This document shows, one piece after another, positions 44,072 through 55,997 of a stretch of DNA of 64,000 nucleotides. The translations under genes and the position numbers were made by a program. The notes under the pieces are model-generated. The model saw nothing but the letters and a program-made list of their open reading frames with translations, had not been told where the DNA came from and searched no databases. This DNA is from Rhodocollybia butyracea (taxonomy: Eukaryota > Basidiomycota > Agaricomycetes > Agaricales > Omphalotaceae): the NCBI GenBank assembly GCA_015501585.1, contig JADNRY010000090.1, positions 62,001 to 126,000 on the forward strand, written 5' to 3'. Within the stretch, counting starts at the first letter, position 1. Each line of letters begins with the position of its first letter.

Positions 44072-45479
44072 ATGGCTCAGGCCATGCAAAAAGCACCGTC
44101 ACCCGTACGTGAAAGTAATCGTACAAACTCTACAACTCTGTTGTGTAACCTTTTCTGTTCCTATTGTAGTCTCTTTACCATCCTCTGTAAAAGATTTGCC
44201 CAGTGTTGCCAAACTGTATTCATTTTTCAATCAACTTACTTATTCTGATGGCCTCGTTGGTGCGCTTCTCGCCACAACCAAGGAATTCCTCACTTCTCCT
44301 AATTGCGACTATCTTCCCGATCCCCCACTTGGCTCCACTCGCAACCTATATCGTCGCAATGATGCTCGCTATGGTCAGGATGACCCTATCTGTTGGCCTC
44401 AGCCTTATAACCCTCGTTATCCTTTCTATGCTGCTATTTCCAAAAAACCCACTGATTTGCACTCTTTTGAATCTAGTATCATGTGGTTGGACTTGCGAGA
44501 GGGAGATCTTTCTTTCACTTCACAAGGTGAAGAACGAAAAGAAGGGATCGTTAAATCCGAGATCATATCAGCCTTACAGCGGAAAATCACACTGTTGAAG
44601 CCTCGTGTCAGTGTATTTTACGAGGGAAATCCTGACAGCACTCGTTGGACATTCCTCAAGGAGAATATAGATAGTATTAACCTGTTCTTGACGCGTTTGG
44701 GCACCGTATCGGCCACGCTTCGTGACCAGCAGCCTGGGTTGACGGAACTTCAACGGGCCTATCTCACTGCCAAGGCCATTCTTGACTTTCACCGATTGGT
44801 GGAGAAACCCGGGATCTCCGATACACCAGCCACTGTTGACACCAAGGAATTTTGGCGCAAAATGATTTCCTACCCATTCCTAAACCTGGTTGAACGCAAT
44901 GCCAAAGTCACAGGGAAGTTGCAGATCCAGCTTGAAGCACAGATATACGTTGAAGATTCTATCAAAGCATACAACGCCAACATGGCTTTTCGTCTGCCAT
45001 CTCTCGAGGGAGCTGCTGATCCAGTTATAGCGTGTCGTCTCATACGTGAAATTTGTATGATCAACTTTCATTCAGAGCTCATGCATACCGATAAGCTATT
45101 GGATCAGAGTAGACCGCAGCCCAGCCGAGACCTTACTATCGCTGAATTGGATGTTGCCGTTTCCAGACATCAGCGTGAACGCGATGGACTCATTGAGCAG
45201 ATCTTCTTCTATATTGGGCTCGAGCCTGATCCTAGCATTGATTATGGAATAGTCGCTGTGGATTGGGGAACGCGGTACAGGGCTTTGAAGAAATTTTGGG
45301 CCCTGTTGGATACATGGCGTGGCGATAAGTCGTTGCTTTGGCGACGTGGGATTGATATGGACTTGATTAAAATGGAATATGCCGAAGGAGCTCAATGGGA
45401 GAGACTGCTGGCTGAGTTCTATGTCCAGAATGTTCTTAGTGTGCTGGGTCGTCCTCTGTCTTTGCCTAGACGTTTGTAG
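44072..45479 (+). CDS. Hypothetical protein, about 450 residues
   Basis: A long frame with coding character and no recognised domain. It has mixed helical sequence (LYSFFNQLTYSDGLVGALLA, GDKSLLWRRGIDMDLIKM) and ends PLSLPRRL at 45479. The frame is open from 43935, but the upstream part reads through non-coding sequence. I prefer ATG 44072 (MAQAMQKAPSP), directly after a CTTAG acceptor, with an intron of about 44106-44169 ending CTATTGTAG, which rejoins the frame at SLPSSVKDLPSV. The gene is convergent with the KDZ transposase, with 328 bp between the stops. It may be an accessory gene of that element. Confidence 0.5.
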
Positions 45480-45807
45480 TTTGCATTTGAACCATGGTCC
45501 TGTCTGTACTCTTCTAGTATCAATACCATACTATAGATATCTCTATAAAACCCTATAGAACTTCTTTTTTGGCTTTTCGCTACCTCAGCTGGCCAACCGG
45601 TACTGTTCCGTTTGTTCAGAATTCACTATCAATGATCCACGACGATCCCGGAACAATCGATCAAATCCTGCCCCCAATCTTAGCACCGGCCAGCCATTAA
45701 GTTGAATAGTGACTTGAATTACATTGCCAACAATTCTAATTACCAGCTATCCTAACTGTCGTAATGCAGTGATTTCTATGAACATTGATATAACTGAACA
45801 TAAAAAG
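45480..45807. other. Spacer between convergent genes
   Basis: AT-rich 3' flanks of the hypothetical gene and the KDZ gene. No repeat array or gene is seen. Confidence 0.5.
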
Positions 45808-48089
45808 CTAAACCAAGTCCATTCGTTCCCCAGGAAATGCATCCATTTCCATCTGCCACCGCTGAATCAAGTTCCTGGCCACCTCAACTTGTTTATTGAA
45901 TTCCACTTCTCCCAACGTGCGCTGCGCCGCTACCACGTCTGATAGGAGTTGTCCAGATGGAATAAGTTGCAAACCGCAGATCTGTAATGCTGAAGAACAT
46001 TCATTACGGAGCTGCTCATACATTTTGGCCTGGTGTTGAGCAAACGCTGCATGTCCAAACGACGAACACCAACCAGAAGGAGAGTCCAAAGTTGCTGGAT
46101 AATCTTCACGAGAAGAGGTGGCAATGGCTTTATCGGCCATTTTGTTCCAGACTTCCTGCATGCGGTCAAATCCTCGGATCGAGTGCAAGAAGTCGCTGTG
46201 GCACTTTTCTTTGACCTCCCCCCATCTCTCCATCTCAGCTTTTTTACGGAAGTATTCAATTCAATCACCTTAAGAAAGTGTTGAAAGAGTGCGGAAAGCA
46301 GAAACACGACGACTCACTATCATCATTAAACTTGGATATCTGCCCAGATGTGAGCCTTGCACCGAAGACAAGCTTATCACTCCATATCCATCCATCCTCT
46401 TTTGTTACCTCGGGTTCTTTGTCCGTCTTAGCCTTGGGCTCAATGTGACCTATAGTAGCGCATTCAGTCATTAATAAAAAACATAATAGAATACAAACGA
46501 GGTACTTGCCGGAGGGATTGTGTACTTGCAATTGGGGCTGTGTCAAGCAAAACGACAGCGTCTTCTCCAAGGTGCTTGACCTCAAACTGGTGCCGAAAGG
46601 TATTCATCTGGCCATACGTTCGTCGGGAATCTCCAAGTTGACGTGGCTGTACAGTGGTGAATTGATATGTATCTGCCTCAGTCATCACTGGTAACTCATC
46701 GCGTTGGACACATTTGAGGTTGATAAGTGCCTGGCGTGCTCGGAGATAGTCCCGAATGCAGCAGTCCCGCTCGACCCGAATCTTGTCTAGTAATAGTGTT
46801 GAGCGTAAGCCATCCTTGGTCCCCCTCCCTCCTTCCATTGGGAGTGGGTAGCAGAATAAGCTTTGGCGGCATTGCGTACTTCATGTATACTGTCATGAAG
46901 GTCACCGTCCCGCACCTTGCACTCCATCTGTATAAGCGCGTCAGGCAGGTAGAGTATACGTTCCGCCTCAGTCATGTCGGAAGGAAGAAAGAGTTTTTCG
47001 TCTTCAATTTCACAGTCCGGGAGTTCGGCGATGAGATCTACAATATCCGGACTGATCAAAGCCTGGGTTTCTCAAAAGGCTTTGAGTTCCTTGGTCAACT
47101 TCGTTCGCTGTGCTTTAATGTCTTTCTTCACGGTCTCGGTCTGGTTCACAGTGAGCTTGCCACGGATCCGCTCCCTATCCAACAGTTAAAATCAACCTAG
47201 TATCTCTGAAGCGATAACGCACTGCTTATTTTGAATCATTAAGCCTTGCTGAATCACATAAAGTAACCTATCCCCTTTGTCTTCGGAGGCTTTCGACACT
47301 TTTGTGGGCATATTGCTAGCCAGGAGCTGTTTGTAAATCTTTGTTTTAGATGGAACTGTATGTATTTCTTAGTCAGTTGTAACTGTACGAATAGCAATTA
47401 TTTACCTGGTGTGGTATGTTGATATATCCCTTGGATGATGCCGTTCGGCAAACGTTTAGCTTTCTCAGCCTCCTTCTCCCACTCGGGTATCCTATCATGA
47501 AAAAGAACACAGCAAGACGCAAACTGTTCCCGCTTAACCTGAAAAAGGTCCTCTGCCTCCTTGAAGCTTTTTGTGAGTGCTTGATGCATTTTGGTAGTTT
47601 TGAGCCAGTTCCAGTAGGTTTGGTGATCAGTGAGTACTTCCATACAGTGACCAGAATTCATCTGTCGAATCGATCCACCAAGCTGGTTGGTCTCCACCCA
47701 AGGCTGCTCTGCTGTTTCGCCATGGAAGTGACCGGCACCAGGAATAAAAGCAGTGTTGAAGTTATATTGACAGAGGTCTTTGTGGTCCTGGATGTGTAAT
47801 GCCAGAATCAAGCAGTGGAACCGTTTTACCAGTTCAAGAAGATGGGGGAAATTCTTCGGAAATCTCTTGCAAAGATTCACACAATATTGGCAATTGCAGT
47901 CATACGAGAGTAGGGAATGTTATGACTCAATCAATAGTCTCATCCAAACCTTCACAGTACGTAACTCGGCAGTAAAAATGATAAGAGAAATTAATGAGAT
48001 TATAGAGCAAGCCTTTCCGTTTGTTGAAACCGCTAGGCAAAAAATATATACTCAAACAACTAGGCTCAAGTAAAGTTAGTAACTAGTTT

Positions 48090-48840
48090 GTAATACAAAA
48101 CTCACAGAAGTTATTATTTGGAGATAGCTCGACAAATAATAATAATAAGATTACCCTCGGAGATAGCTCAACAAGCAGTAATATGAATCAGAACTAGTAC
48201 TCAGAGATGGCTCAACAAGTAGTAGTGAGTGTGGTGTCTAGTACTCGGAGATAGCTCAACAAGTAATAGTGAGTGTGATGTCTAATACTTGGAGATAGCT
48301 CAACAAGTAATAGGAAGTTGCAACTCGGAGATAGCTCAACAAGTGGCAATTAAAGAAGTATTCACTAGGAGATAGCTCAACAGGTGAATGTTAGCGGATA
48401 CAACTTGGAGTTAGCTCAACAAGATGTATAAATGTGTATTGTAGCTTGGAGATAGCTCAACAAGATACAATGAGTTGGTCTGGTGATTCACACAAGTGAT
48501 AACAGCAAACAAGTGGGGGTTTGGATTTAAGAAAATAATATGTCTACTATACATTGGTAAATCTAGCCTCCTTATATACTGTTGAGTATGTATTATTTAG
48601 GAAATGCTGCGGAATGACATCATAACTGTGGAGCACTGGAATGATGTCATAACTGCGGAGCACTGGAATGATATCATAACTGTGGAGCTGGAATGATGTC
48701 ATAACTGCGGAGCACTGGAATGATATCATAACTGTGGAGCTGGAATGATGTCATAACTGCGGAGCAGTAAGATGACATCATAACTGTGGAGCATCAGAAC
48801 TGCGGAGTAGTAGAATGATGTCATGGTGTAACATGCAGTG
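48090..48840. repeat. Two tandem arrays inside the KDZ gene
   Basis: From 48135 to 48475, GGAGATAGCTCAACAAG recurs about nine times with variable 20-40 bp spacers. From 48615 to 48830, GGAATGATGTCATAACTG alternates with CGGAGCACT in about seven units. Both lie between KDZ core motifs that are normally close in the protein, so they sit in an intron or in an insertion. Element ends were not found. Confidence 0.7.
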
Positions 48841-49579
48841 ACTGGTGTTCAATCATTCTAGTGGAACCGAAGTTGATTAACAGTATGTTCATGTGTGCAA
48901 CATTATGCCAAATAATGTAGAGAAAATGAGTAATGAACATAAAATGTATATGATAAGTAGAAATCTTAATGATAGTAGTAGTAGTTGGTTAATAATAATA
49001 GAAAAAGATGTGTATATGCTTATAGTTTGGGTATGGGTCATAACAGGGAATCACTAGCACCAATGAAGTCTGAAGCACAATCAAAACGTGTATGTGAAAG
49101 CCCATGCTGGACTGCGAAGTCAGTGAATCGGAAACTTGAGTTTTATCAGATCGCTTTCAATGTTCATAACCAGAGACTTACCCTTCGCCCTTCTGTAGAT
49201 TCATGGATGAACGTATGAAGCAGTGCAAACAAGCAAGGTTCACCACACCAGAGTATCGCATATTTTTTCACTTTTTCTTGTTCTGGTTGTTGACGACCTT
49301 GAGGTAATTACAGGTGGATTTCTGGGATATCATATCAGATTGACCTGTGTACAGCATAATATTTAGCTCGCCTACCTCTTGGTCTTCAGAAGTATTCTTC
49401 AGATATTCATCAACTTTTACCTGGTCAGGAAAGTAACCAATTCCATTGTCCATAACTAAGCAAATATTGTTGGGATCTGTGTTCTTGGTGTATTGTCCGA
49501 GGTGGAAATTCCCGTCGAGGGTCCACTGCTCTTGATTCAGATGTCTAGATTACGAAGTCAGCCTCATAGAAGAGTAGAA

Positions 49580-49903
49580 ACAAAATACATAACCGTACCT
49601 CAACTTGTCTGGTGTCCTTTCCCATCCTGGTTCCATGTTGAACCCATCTTTGGGACAAGCCACGCAATACTTGATTATGGATCCTGGTGTTCTGTGAGGA
49701 AACTCAGCACCCAGGTCAAACACTTGTCCACTGTGTTTAAAACAAAATACATAACCGTACCTCAACTTGTCTGGTGTCCTTTCCCATCCTGGTTCCATGT
49801 TGAACCCATCTTTGGGACAAGCCACGCAATACTTGATTATGGATCCTGGTGTTCTGTGAGGAAACTCACCACCCAGGTCAAACACTTGTCCACTGTGTTT
49901 ATC
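49580..49903. repeat. 162-bp tandem duplication in the KDZ gene
   Basis: The block starting CAAAATACATAACCGTACCT at 49581 recurs at 49743 with one visible difference (CAGCACC against CACCACC near 49706/49868). It contains the end of one exon (the HSGQVFDLG to TPDKLR segment) plus the beginning of its intron. At 162 bp (54 codons) it keeps the frame when read through, but it duplicates the splice donor. Confidence 0.95.
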
Positions 49904-51117
49904 CATTTGAAGCTTTCGCCATATACGGCATGCAAATAGAAACTGTTCACGAGGATCCTGTTTGAGAGGTGTCTGAATGGACAATGCAAAAAGAGAAAGC
50001 AATGGACCTACTGGAATGGCCTCGGTGGAAAACCCATCAGAAAGGCGACGAAGAGCACCAATGTAATTGTAGGAGGACTTCTTCGATGCTAGATGATGTT
50101 CTGTATAGTCATCCAAAGCCTGGAACGTTATGAGCATTCGAGGATCCTTGGCCAAAGCAGGAAAGAGACGAGCTTTCATGAGCTGCTCAACCATATCAGG
50201 ATCTCCCCTACAATAACAATAGGAGAGACAAGTGCCGTGGATTCCGTTTGTGTGTACCACGGTGACCTTACATCCATTACCCGGATTTTGACAGCGGCCA
50301 GAGCCTTCCAAGCAAACATGAATGGAGTGAGTGTTCTGTTCGAGAGAAGAGATATCCATCTTTCGGTAGTATCCATCTGCTTGCCAGACCTTGGGCCAGT
50401 GCAAGGGGTGGTTGGTATGTTGCCGAAGAAAGCACAGTTTGCAGCTGCTCTTGTATTTATAGCAGTCGTCGCATTTGAAGTGACGAGATAGACCAGAGCC
50501 ACATTGGCACGGAAAGGTAACCTCTGGTCCTGCTTCGCCGGATAGTATAAGATGGAGGAGTCGGGGCATCAGAAGAAGAAATTCAGCCATCTTTTGGCCT
50601 GTCTTAAAATCGAGTAAGCAGAAGTAAAAGTCCTATCACACGAGCAGGCTCACCTGTGTTTGTTTGAGTGTCTCTGTGTACTCAGACTCTCCGTCTATGG
50701 AAGGTACGTTTGGCGGGTATACTTGGGCATCCTCTGAGGTCGCTTGAGAGGTGTTCGGTGGATCGAAAGGCGCTGAGGCGTGAGGCAAAAGAGGTAAACC
50801 AGATCGTCGAATCAAAGGCCACGAGGCTTCATCACCAAGCATTGGCAAAGTTGTCCGCTTGGGCTTTCGGCGCTCCACAACAGCGCGAGCAGAGATATCA
50901 TCAGCGTGTTCACGCTGTTTTTGCTTGAGTTGAGCCTTGGACATCGATGATTGGATGATAGTGGGGTATTAGGGAGTGTAACAATGATGTTGTGGGACAT
51001 ATAGGACCTCGACAGCGTCAGGATCCAGTATCACAGGCGTGACCCACTGAAACAAAAAACAAGAAAACAATGAGGTCCCCAACAAAGCGTTGGGGACCTG
51101 TATCACAGGCGTGACAC

Positions 51118-51934
51118 TTATAGCTGAAGACAAGAGGATAAGGTCGAAACTGACCATCTCAAACGTTTAAGCGCCGAAAATGATATCCGGATTGTGAAAT
51201 AGATAAGATGGTTATATAAATTGTAAGTAAAAATTGGTACAATACTAAGTACTTGGAGGGCAACATCATTTCTCGTTGGAGATGGCTCAATTGCCACTAT
51301 CTTCTTCATCTGACACCTCCTCCAAGGGAGGGGGCCTTCATCGTCTGAGACGTCCTCCAAGGGAGGCTCCCCATCGTTCGATTCACCTTGTTCCTCTTCC
51401 ATCGAATCCATGTGGTCCCCATGATTAGCAGGACCGGTGGCCGGAGCTGATAGTTTCACTACGACAGGTTCCTTGGTTGGCCGGGGCCTCTCAATGGCTT
51501 CGCCGTCATCAAAGAGCGCGACACTCTTCAACCTTTGCTCAAGTACATGGTTGCTCTTTTCTAGAGTATCGTCAAGCTGTGGCCTGAATAACATCTGCAA
51601 GCACAATAAGACCCCCGATTGAACGCGAACACCACCAGACGAGCACACAAAGTATCATCCATGCTTCTTGGTGCCCACTCAATGTCAGAACCTTGCCCTG
51701 ACATTCAAGTAAGCAAACGAAACAGTATGTATCCCCCTTGCCTAATCCTGCTTCTACAGTCATTCCTGGTGTCTTGAATAGCGCAATAATACTTCAGTCC
51801 CGGTGGTAATTTCGTTGTACCCCTTCCATATGCCGCACCTGGGTCTACCTCGCTGAACCAATACTCGATGTCCTGCTTTGGCACCTCTGTCTCTCGTCGG
51901 TGCCGAATCTCCAAGGTTCTGAGATCGCGGCCAT
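51118..51934 (-). pseudogene. Hypothetical gene, acidic, split from its 5' part by a solo LTR
   Basis: Coding pieces on the minus strand: GRDLRTLEIRHRRETEVPKQ (51930-51870) continuing into EYWFSEVDPGAAYGRG and PPGLKYYCAIQDTRNDC, then KGDTYCFVCLLECQGKVLTL (about 51730). These are followed by LEKSNHVLEQRLKSVALFDD and an acidic tail (MEEEQGESNDGEPPLEDVSD). I do not recognise the family. The solo LTR at 51935-52856 cuts the 5' end, and the frame can be followed into CCFT on its far side (about 52880). It lies head to tail with the KDZ gene, 174 bp upstream, so it may be a second gene of that element. Confidence 0.4.
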
Positions 51935-52856
51935 TGTAGGACTGATGATATCTATGGATTTATTGGTCTAGTCGGTGCCGGCGCTCTAATCCTCAGAATA
52001 ACAGTAGGCGTATGTTCATGCCTTTCCATCATTATTCCGAGATGTTCCGACTCATTCCGAGACTCTCCGAGACTCCCTCACCCTCTCTCACGGTCTCTCA
52101 TGGCTCCGATAGTTCCCACAACCTCTGGCAGCTCCGAAACTCCATTCTCTATTTTATCCCTTCCGATATACCTTTGGACTTCACAAATTCACTCCTACTT
52201 CGGCACTCACATTTCCGACGCCTTTATCGGCCATACCTTCGGCCCGATATATCGGCGGACTCCTTCAGTACTCATTACTTTCCCACGGCGGTCCGCAGTG
52301 CGCCGACGTTCATCTCTTTTGTCTTTTCTACTCTATTGCTTATTGTTTTATCATTTGTATTGATTCCACCTCGTTCCGGCCTTGGCATTACCTTGGTCCG
52401 ACTTTATTGTCTTTATTTAACAATTAGGTCACTTGTATATAAGCTAGGTACTTTGTACTATCATTCCTCAGCCAAAAATCACGAGTTACACAAGTAATCA
52501 AGCTATACCCATTATTGCACACTTTCAAGCTTTCCTTTAAGTTCTTTCTTTGTTCCTTATACTCACCGTTCTGTCCGATACCGGCCGACTCGGCTCAGTC
52601 CTTACCTCGGACATATCTCGGACCATTCTCACGCTCATACCTCGGTCCGACCTCAGTGATTTCTTGCACTTTACTTCCTTTCCTTCTGGGACAACCTTGG
52701 TGGTGTGTTGGGGGTGTTGCTAATAGCTTCACCGAAGTCCCACCGTTTCCTTGGCCTTGTAGTCTATTCCAGATATCATTCCCACGATCCTGATCCTGCA
52801 TTTCAGCCCTACATCGGCTCCGCTTCCATTCCGGCCTAGGTTGCACGACCTTGTCA
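51935..52856 (+). mobile_element. Solo LTR, 922 bp
   Basis: Starts TGTAGGACTGATGATATCTA and ends GCACGACCTTGTCA, flanked by GCCAT (51930-51934) and GCCAG (52857-52861), a 4-of-5 target duplication. It contains a promoter-like TATATAAGCTAGGTACTTTG near 52436. The right 658 bp match 61606-62255. No internal region adjoins either copy. Orientation is inferred from the TATA element. The superfamily is not settled; a Ty3/Gypsy type is plausible. Confidence 0.75.
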
Positions 52857-53272
52857 GCCAGTGAAACAGCATGTTTTATGTTAGTCACCTTTGTTCTTTC
52901 ATGTTCGTAACTGTTAAAATTTTACGACCAAAATGATCTTCACCCCAGTTACTGGTAATATCAGGTGATTTTTTGCCCAAGTGTTGCAAGTTCAAGCACT
53001 AGTTGTCCATTTCTGTCCTAGTTATATAAATGCGGGCAATAGCACAGCCACCGGAAATACTTTCTCAAGATGCTTCAAAGAAGATATGATGACACACTCT
53101 CTTCGATGTGGCGGGCCATGAAATAAACAAAAAAAATACAAGCAAGTAATGATTAATGAGTGGTAATACTACTAAGAAAGGAATACGCGATCAAGTTTAT
53201 TTGTCATGACCATGCCTGGCATTTAATTACAGCGCTATAACTTATTTACTTGAGCTATGCACATAAAGGGGT
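52857..53272. other. No gene identified
   Basis: The first 40 bp are the displaced 5' part of the gene at 51118-51934. The remainder up to the satellite is AT-rich and without features. Confidence 0.4.
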
Positions 53273-53301
53273 GTTGGAGTAATTGGCCCTCTCGGAGTAG
53301 T

Positions 53302-54299
53302 TGGAGTTGTTGACATTTGGGATGGAGAGGGGAGTTGGGGAGTTGGAGTAATTGGAGAAGTTGACATTTGCACTGGGGAGGGGAGTTGGAGCAATTGGCC
53401 CTCTCAGAGTAATTGGAGTAGTTGCAATTTCCAGCTTGGGGTAGTTGGAGTGGTTGACATTTGGGCTACTGACGGGTGTTGGACTAATTGGCCTTGTCGG
53501 AGTAGTTCAAGTAATTACAGTTGGGCGAGGGAGAGCAATTGGCCCTGTTGGAGTAATTGGAGTAGTTGTGATTTCCAGCTTGGAGTGGTTGGAGTGGTTG
53601 ACATTTGGGCTACTGAGGGGTGTTGGAGTAATTGGCCCTCTCGGAGTAGTTGGAGTAGGTGACATTTGGCCTGGTGAGGGGAGTTGGAGTACTTGGCCCT
53701 GTCACAGTAGTTGGAGTGGTTGACATTTGGGCTACTGAGGGGAGTTGGAGTAATTGGCCCTCTTGGAGTAGTTGGAGTTATTGACATTTGGGATGGAGAG
53801 GGGAGTTGGGGAGTTGGACTAAATTGGCCCTCTTGGAGTAATTGGAGAAGTTGACATTTGGGGAGGGGAGGTGGAGCAATTGGCCCTGTCAGAGGAATTG
53901 GAGTAGTTGTACCCAACTGTGAACTACTCCAACTACTCCTACAGGGCCAATTACTACAACTCCCCTAATTACTCTGACAGGGGCAATTGCTTTGACTCCC
54001 CTCCACAGCCCAAATGTCAACTACTCCAATTACTCCAACCGGGCCAATTGCTCCAACTCCCCTCCCTCACCCAACTGTAATTACTCAAACTACTCCAACA
54101 GGGCCAATTAGTCCAACACCCATCAGTAGCCCAAATGTCAACCACTCCAACTACTCCAAGCTGGAAATTGCAACTACTCCAATTACTCTGAGAGGGCCAA
54201 TTGCTCCAACTCCCCTCCCCAGCCCAAATGTCAACTTCTCCAATTACTCCAACTCCCCAACTGCCCTCTCCATCCCAAATGTCAACAACTCCAACTACT
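53302..54299. repeat. Inverted repeat of about 240 bp within the satellite
   Basis: The arm at about 53302-53540 and the arm at about 54058-54299 are reverse complements with few differences, following the same irregular order of units (for example CAATTTCCAGCTTGG at 53427 against CCAAGCTGGAAATTG at 54155). This is closer than random satellite units are to each other, so it reflects one inversion-duplication event. The spacer is about 520 bp. Confidence 0.75.
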
Positions 54300-55143
54300 T
54301 GTAAGGATCTAGGCGGAATCCTTCGAGCGCGGGTTACAAACCTGGAAACCAAAGTGCGGATACGCTCCGTACTGCTGTTGTTCAGCCGAACTGGGAAAGT
54401 TGGTTTGAGATGTGAGAGGATGTGAGTGTAGAACGGTTCCAAAGTGCCTATGGGATGTAAGACTTGTGTCGGGATTGTCCAAGGGACTAATGTAAGGACG
54501 GCAGGTCCGTACGGGCAATAGAATGAACTCGGCAAGTAAGCCTAAGAGTAGATGAGTTTCCGACTTGAAGGGTAGGACCCACTAAATGCAAGCGGCTTTG
54601 ATAGCAATATGAGCGGAAGCGGAAGGTCAAGCGGTAGCTGACCTGATGCGGCACAAACAGAGTGGAACCAAATAGATGATAGTAGATTGCAGAAGTTGTG
54701 AAAACAATGGAGTGAAGAAACAGAGTTAAAGAAACAGATAAAGCAAGAAACCAGAACACACAAGAGCACACGAGTCAAGGGGTTAAGCAATATTTCCAAT
54801 CTACTGTACTTGACATGGTACGGAACTATATAAAGGGTACTCAAGGACCGGAGTAGCGATAGGTAATAATCTGAGAGTAGAAAAGACAAGAATAGCCAAA
54901 AGAAGTACAAGGGATGAAAGACAACAATGAACATAAGCGGAAGCGGCGGGATGAGCATAAAGCATATGTATGATTGTAAGAATGATGGAGAATGGATCGA
55001 CGGGATCATAGAAAGTGTACAGTGAAGGAAAAAGTAAAACGGAAGCAAAGTGGAAGTGTATCGGAACCGGAAATGCGGCGGAAGCAGGTTATGTAATGGT
55101 AAGCAGGAAACGTTGGCAGTCTGTATATGCCTAGGGCATGACA
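54300..55143 (-). mobile_element. 3' LTR of a gag-containing retroelement
   Basis: On the minus strand the LTR starts TGTCATGCCCTAGGCATATA (55143) and ends GCCTAGATCCTTACA (54300), 844 bp with TG...CA ends. A polypurine tract adjoins its start, so it is a 3' LTR. A promoter-like TATATAAAGGGTACT lies at 54828-54842 (plus-strand text). Close copies: 58341-59172 and the fragment 58022-58172. A distant copy: 5361-6158. Confidence 0.85.
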
Positions 55144-55156
55144 TTACCCCCCCTTC
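55144..55156 (-). other. Polypurine tract
   Basis: Minus strand GAAGGGGGGGTAA directly precedes the LTR start TGTCATG, the expected position for the plus-strand primer of an LTR retroelement. Confidence 0.75.
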
Positions 55157-55327
55157 AAGCTCCGAGCCCGCAAGGAGACGCTAGGCCCAGCATGTAAGTA
55201 GTTGAAAACATAAATAAAAACATTTAAGGACATAGATGGCAGGCACCAACGGAAAAGATAAAATTTGTCAGAACCAAAAGTTGAACAGAAAAAATAGACA
55301 AATAGATGAAGTACTCAATGGTGGGTG

Positions 55328-55997
55328 TTATCCCGGGTCCCAGGAAATTTGGACATCATCCTGTGGTGTGAGATCAAGTTCTCCGTTAGCAAAATCATCC
55401 ATTGTTGATATTGGCGGATTGACATAGTCAAGTTGGAAGTCATTTTCGGAATCTAAGGGTGGCTCCAAGTCATTGGATACATTCATCCAACTCCTAATCT
55501 GCTGATTCCATGCCGCATCCAAGTCCTGGTAGCGGCGTGTCCATTCCGAGAGTGTCTGAGGGCGGCCAGGTTGCGCTGAAATATTAAGATCTAACCATGG
55601 TACTACCGCCTGCCGAAGTTGATTGATCAGTGCGGGTTCATTATATTCAGTTCGGAATGCAAGTTCCTCAAACCGAATTATAAACGCTGCAAAATCTTCT
55701 CCCTCCTGGTGGATGTCATCCAACCGTGACTGAGCATCTATAGTCGGATTAAATATTCCAAACCGAACCTGGAACTCCTGTATGAATGAATTCCACTCAT
55801 GTAGTGCGGAAACATCCTCTCCTCGGGATTGCTCCATCTGTACCAGATTGTCGTAATGAGAACTGGCGCTACCTTGTAAAAAGGAGCAAGCATATGCAGC
55901 ACGACTCTGCGGAACCTCGTAGATTGTTGGCTTTGCCTTGAAGATCCATGGCAGCCAAGCATCCTTAGACTCCCCCGTAAAGTACTCTGGTTCCGCC
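55328..55997 (-). pseudogene. Retrotransposon Gag protein, N-terminally fused or truncated
   Basis: A retrotransposon gag domain, the capsid-type protein that packages element RNA. The frame is open from about 55997 to the stop at 55328 (about 220 residues). It shows PEYFTGESKDAWLPWIFKAK, SRAAYACSFLQGSASSHYDN, then EWNSFIQEFQVRFG and DDIHQEGEDFAAFIIRFEEL, the usual order of the family. The first ATG of the intact part is near 55837, but the domain clearly begins before it. Its 5' end joins LTR sequence directly. There is no zinc knuckle and no pol. The stop is only 184 bp from the 3' LTR, so this is a gag-only element. Confidence 0.8.

Larger units (their letters stand above)
45808..50944 (-). 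pseudogene. KDZ transposase with CxC2-type cysteine cluster
   Basis: KDZ (Kyakuja-Dileera-Zisupton) transposases move large DNA elements in basidiomycetes. Exon 1 starts at ATG 50944 (MSKAQLKQKQREHADDISAR). An intron of about 50589-50640 leads to a CxC2-like zinc cluster (CQCGSGLSRHFKCDDCY, then LCFLRQHTNHPLHW) and a long linker to 49750. KDZ core pieces follow: TLDGNFHLGQYTKN (about 49520), DNGIGYFPD, NYLKVVNNQN, SGVVNLACLHCFIRSSMNLQ (49190-49260), SYDCNCQY (about 47900) and ETAEQPWVETNQLGGSIRQM (47680-47740). C-terminal helices lie at 47059-45808 (RDGDLHDSIHEVRNAAKAY). Damage: a TGA at 49274-49276, a 162-bp tandem duplication at 49580, a TAA near 47920, and about 1.2 kb of repeat-filled sequence between 47930 and 49186. 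Confidence 0.8.

Noticed and set aside
52012..52497. 161-residue plus-strand frame, with a partner at 61530-62192
   Set aside because: Both lie inside copies of one LTR. The shared protein is explained by shared LTR DNA, and it has no domain.
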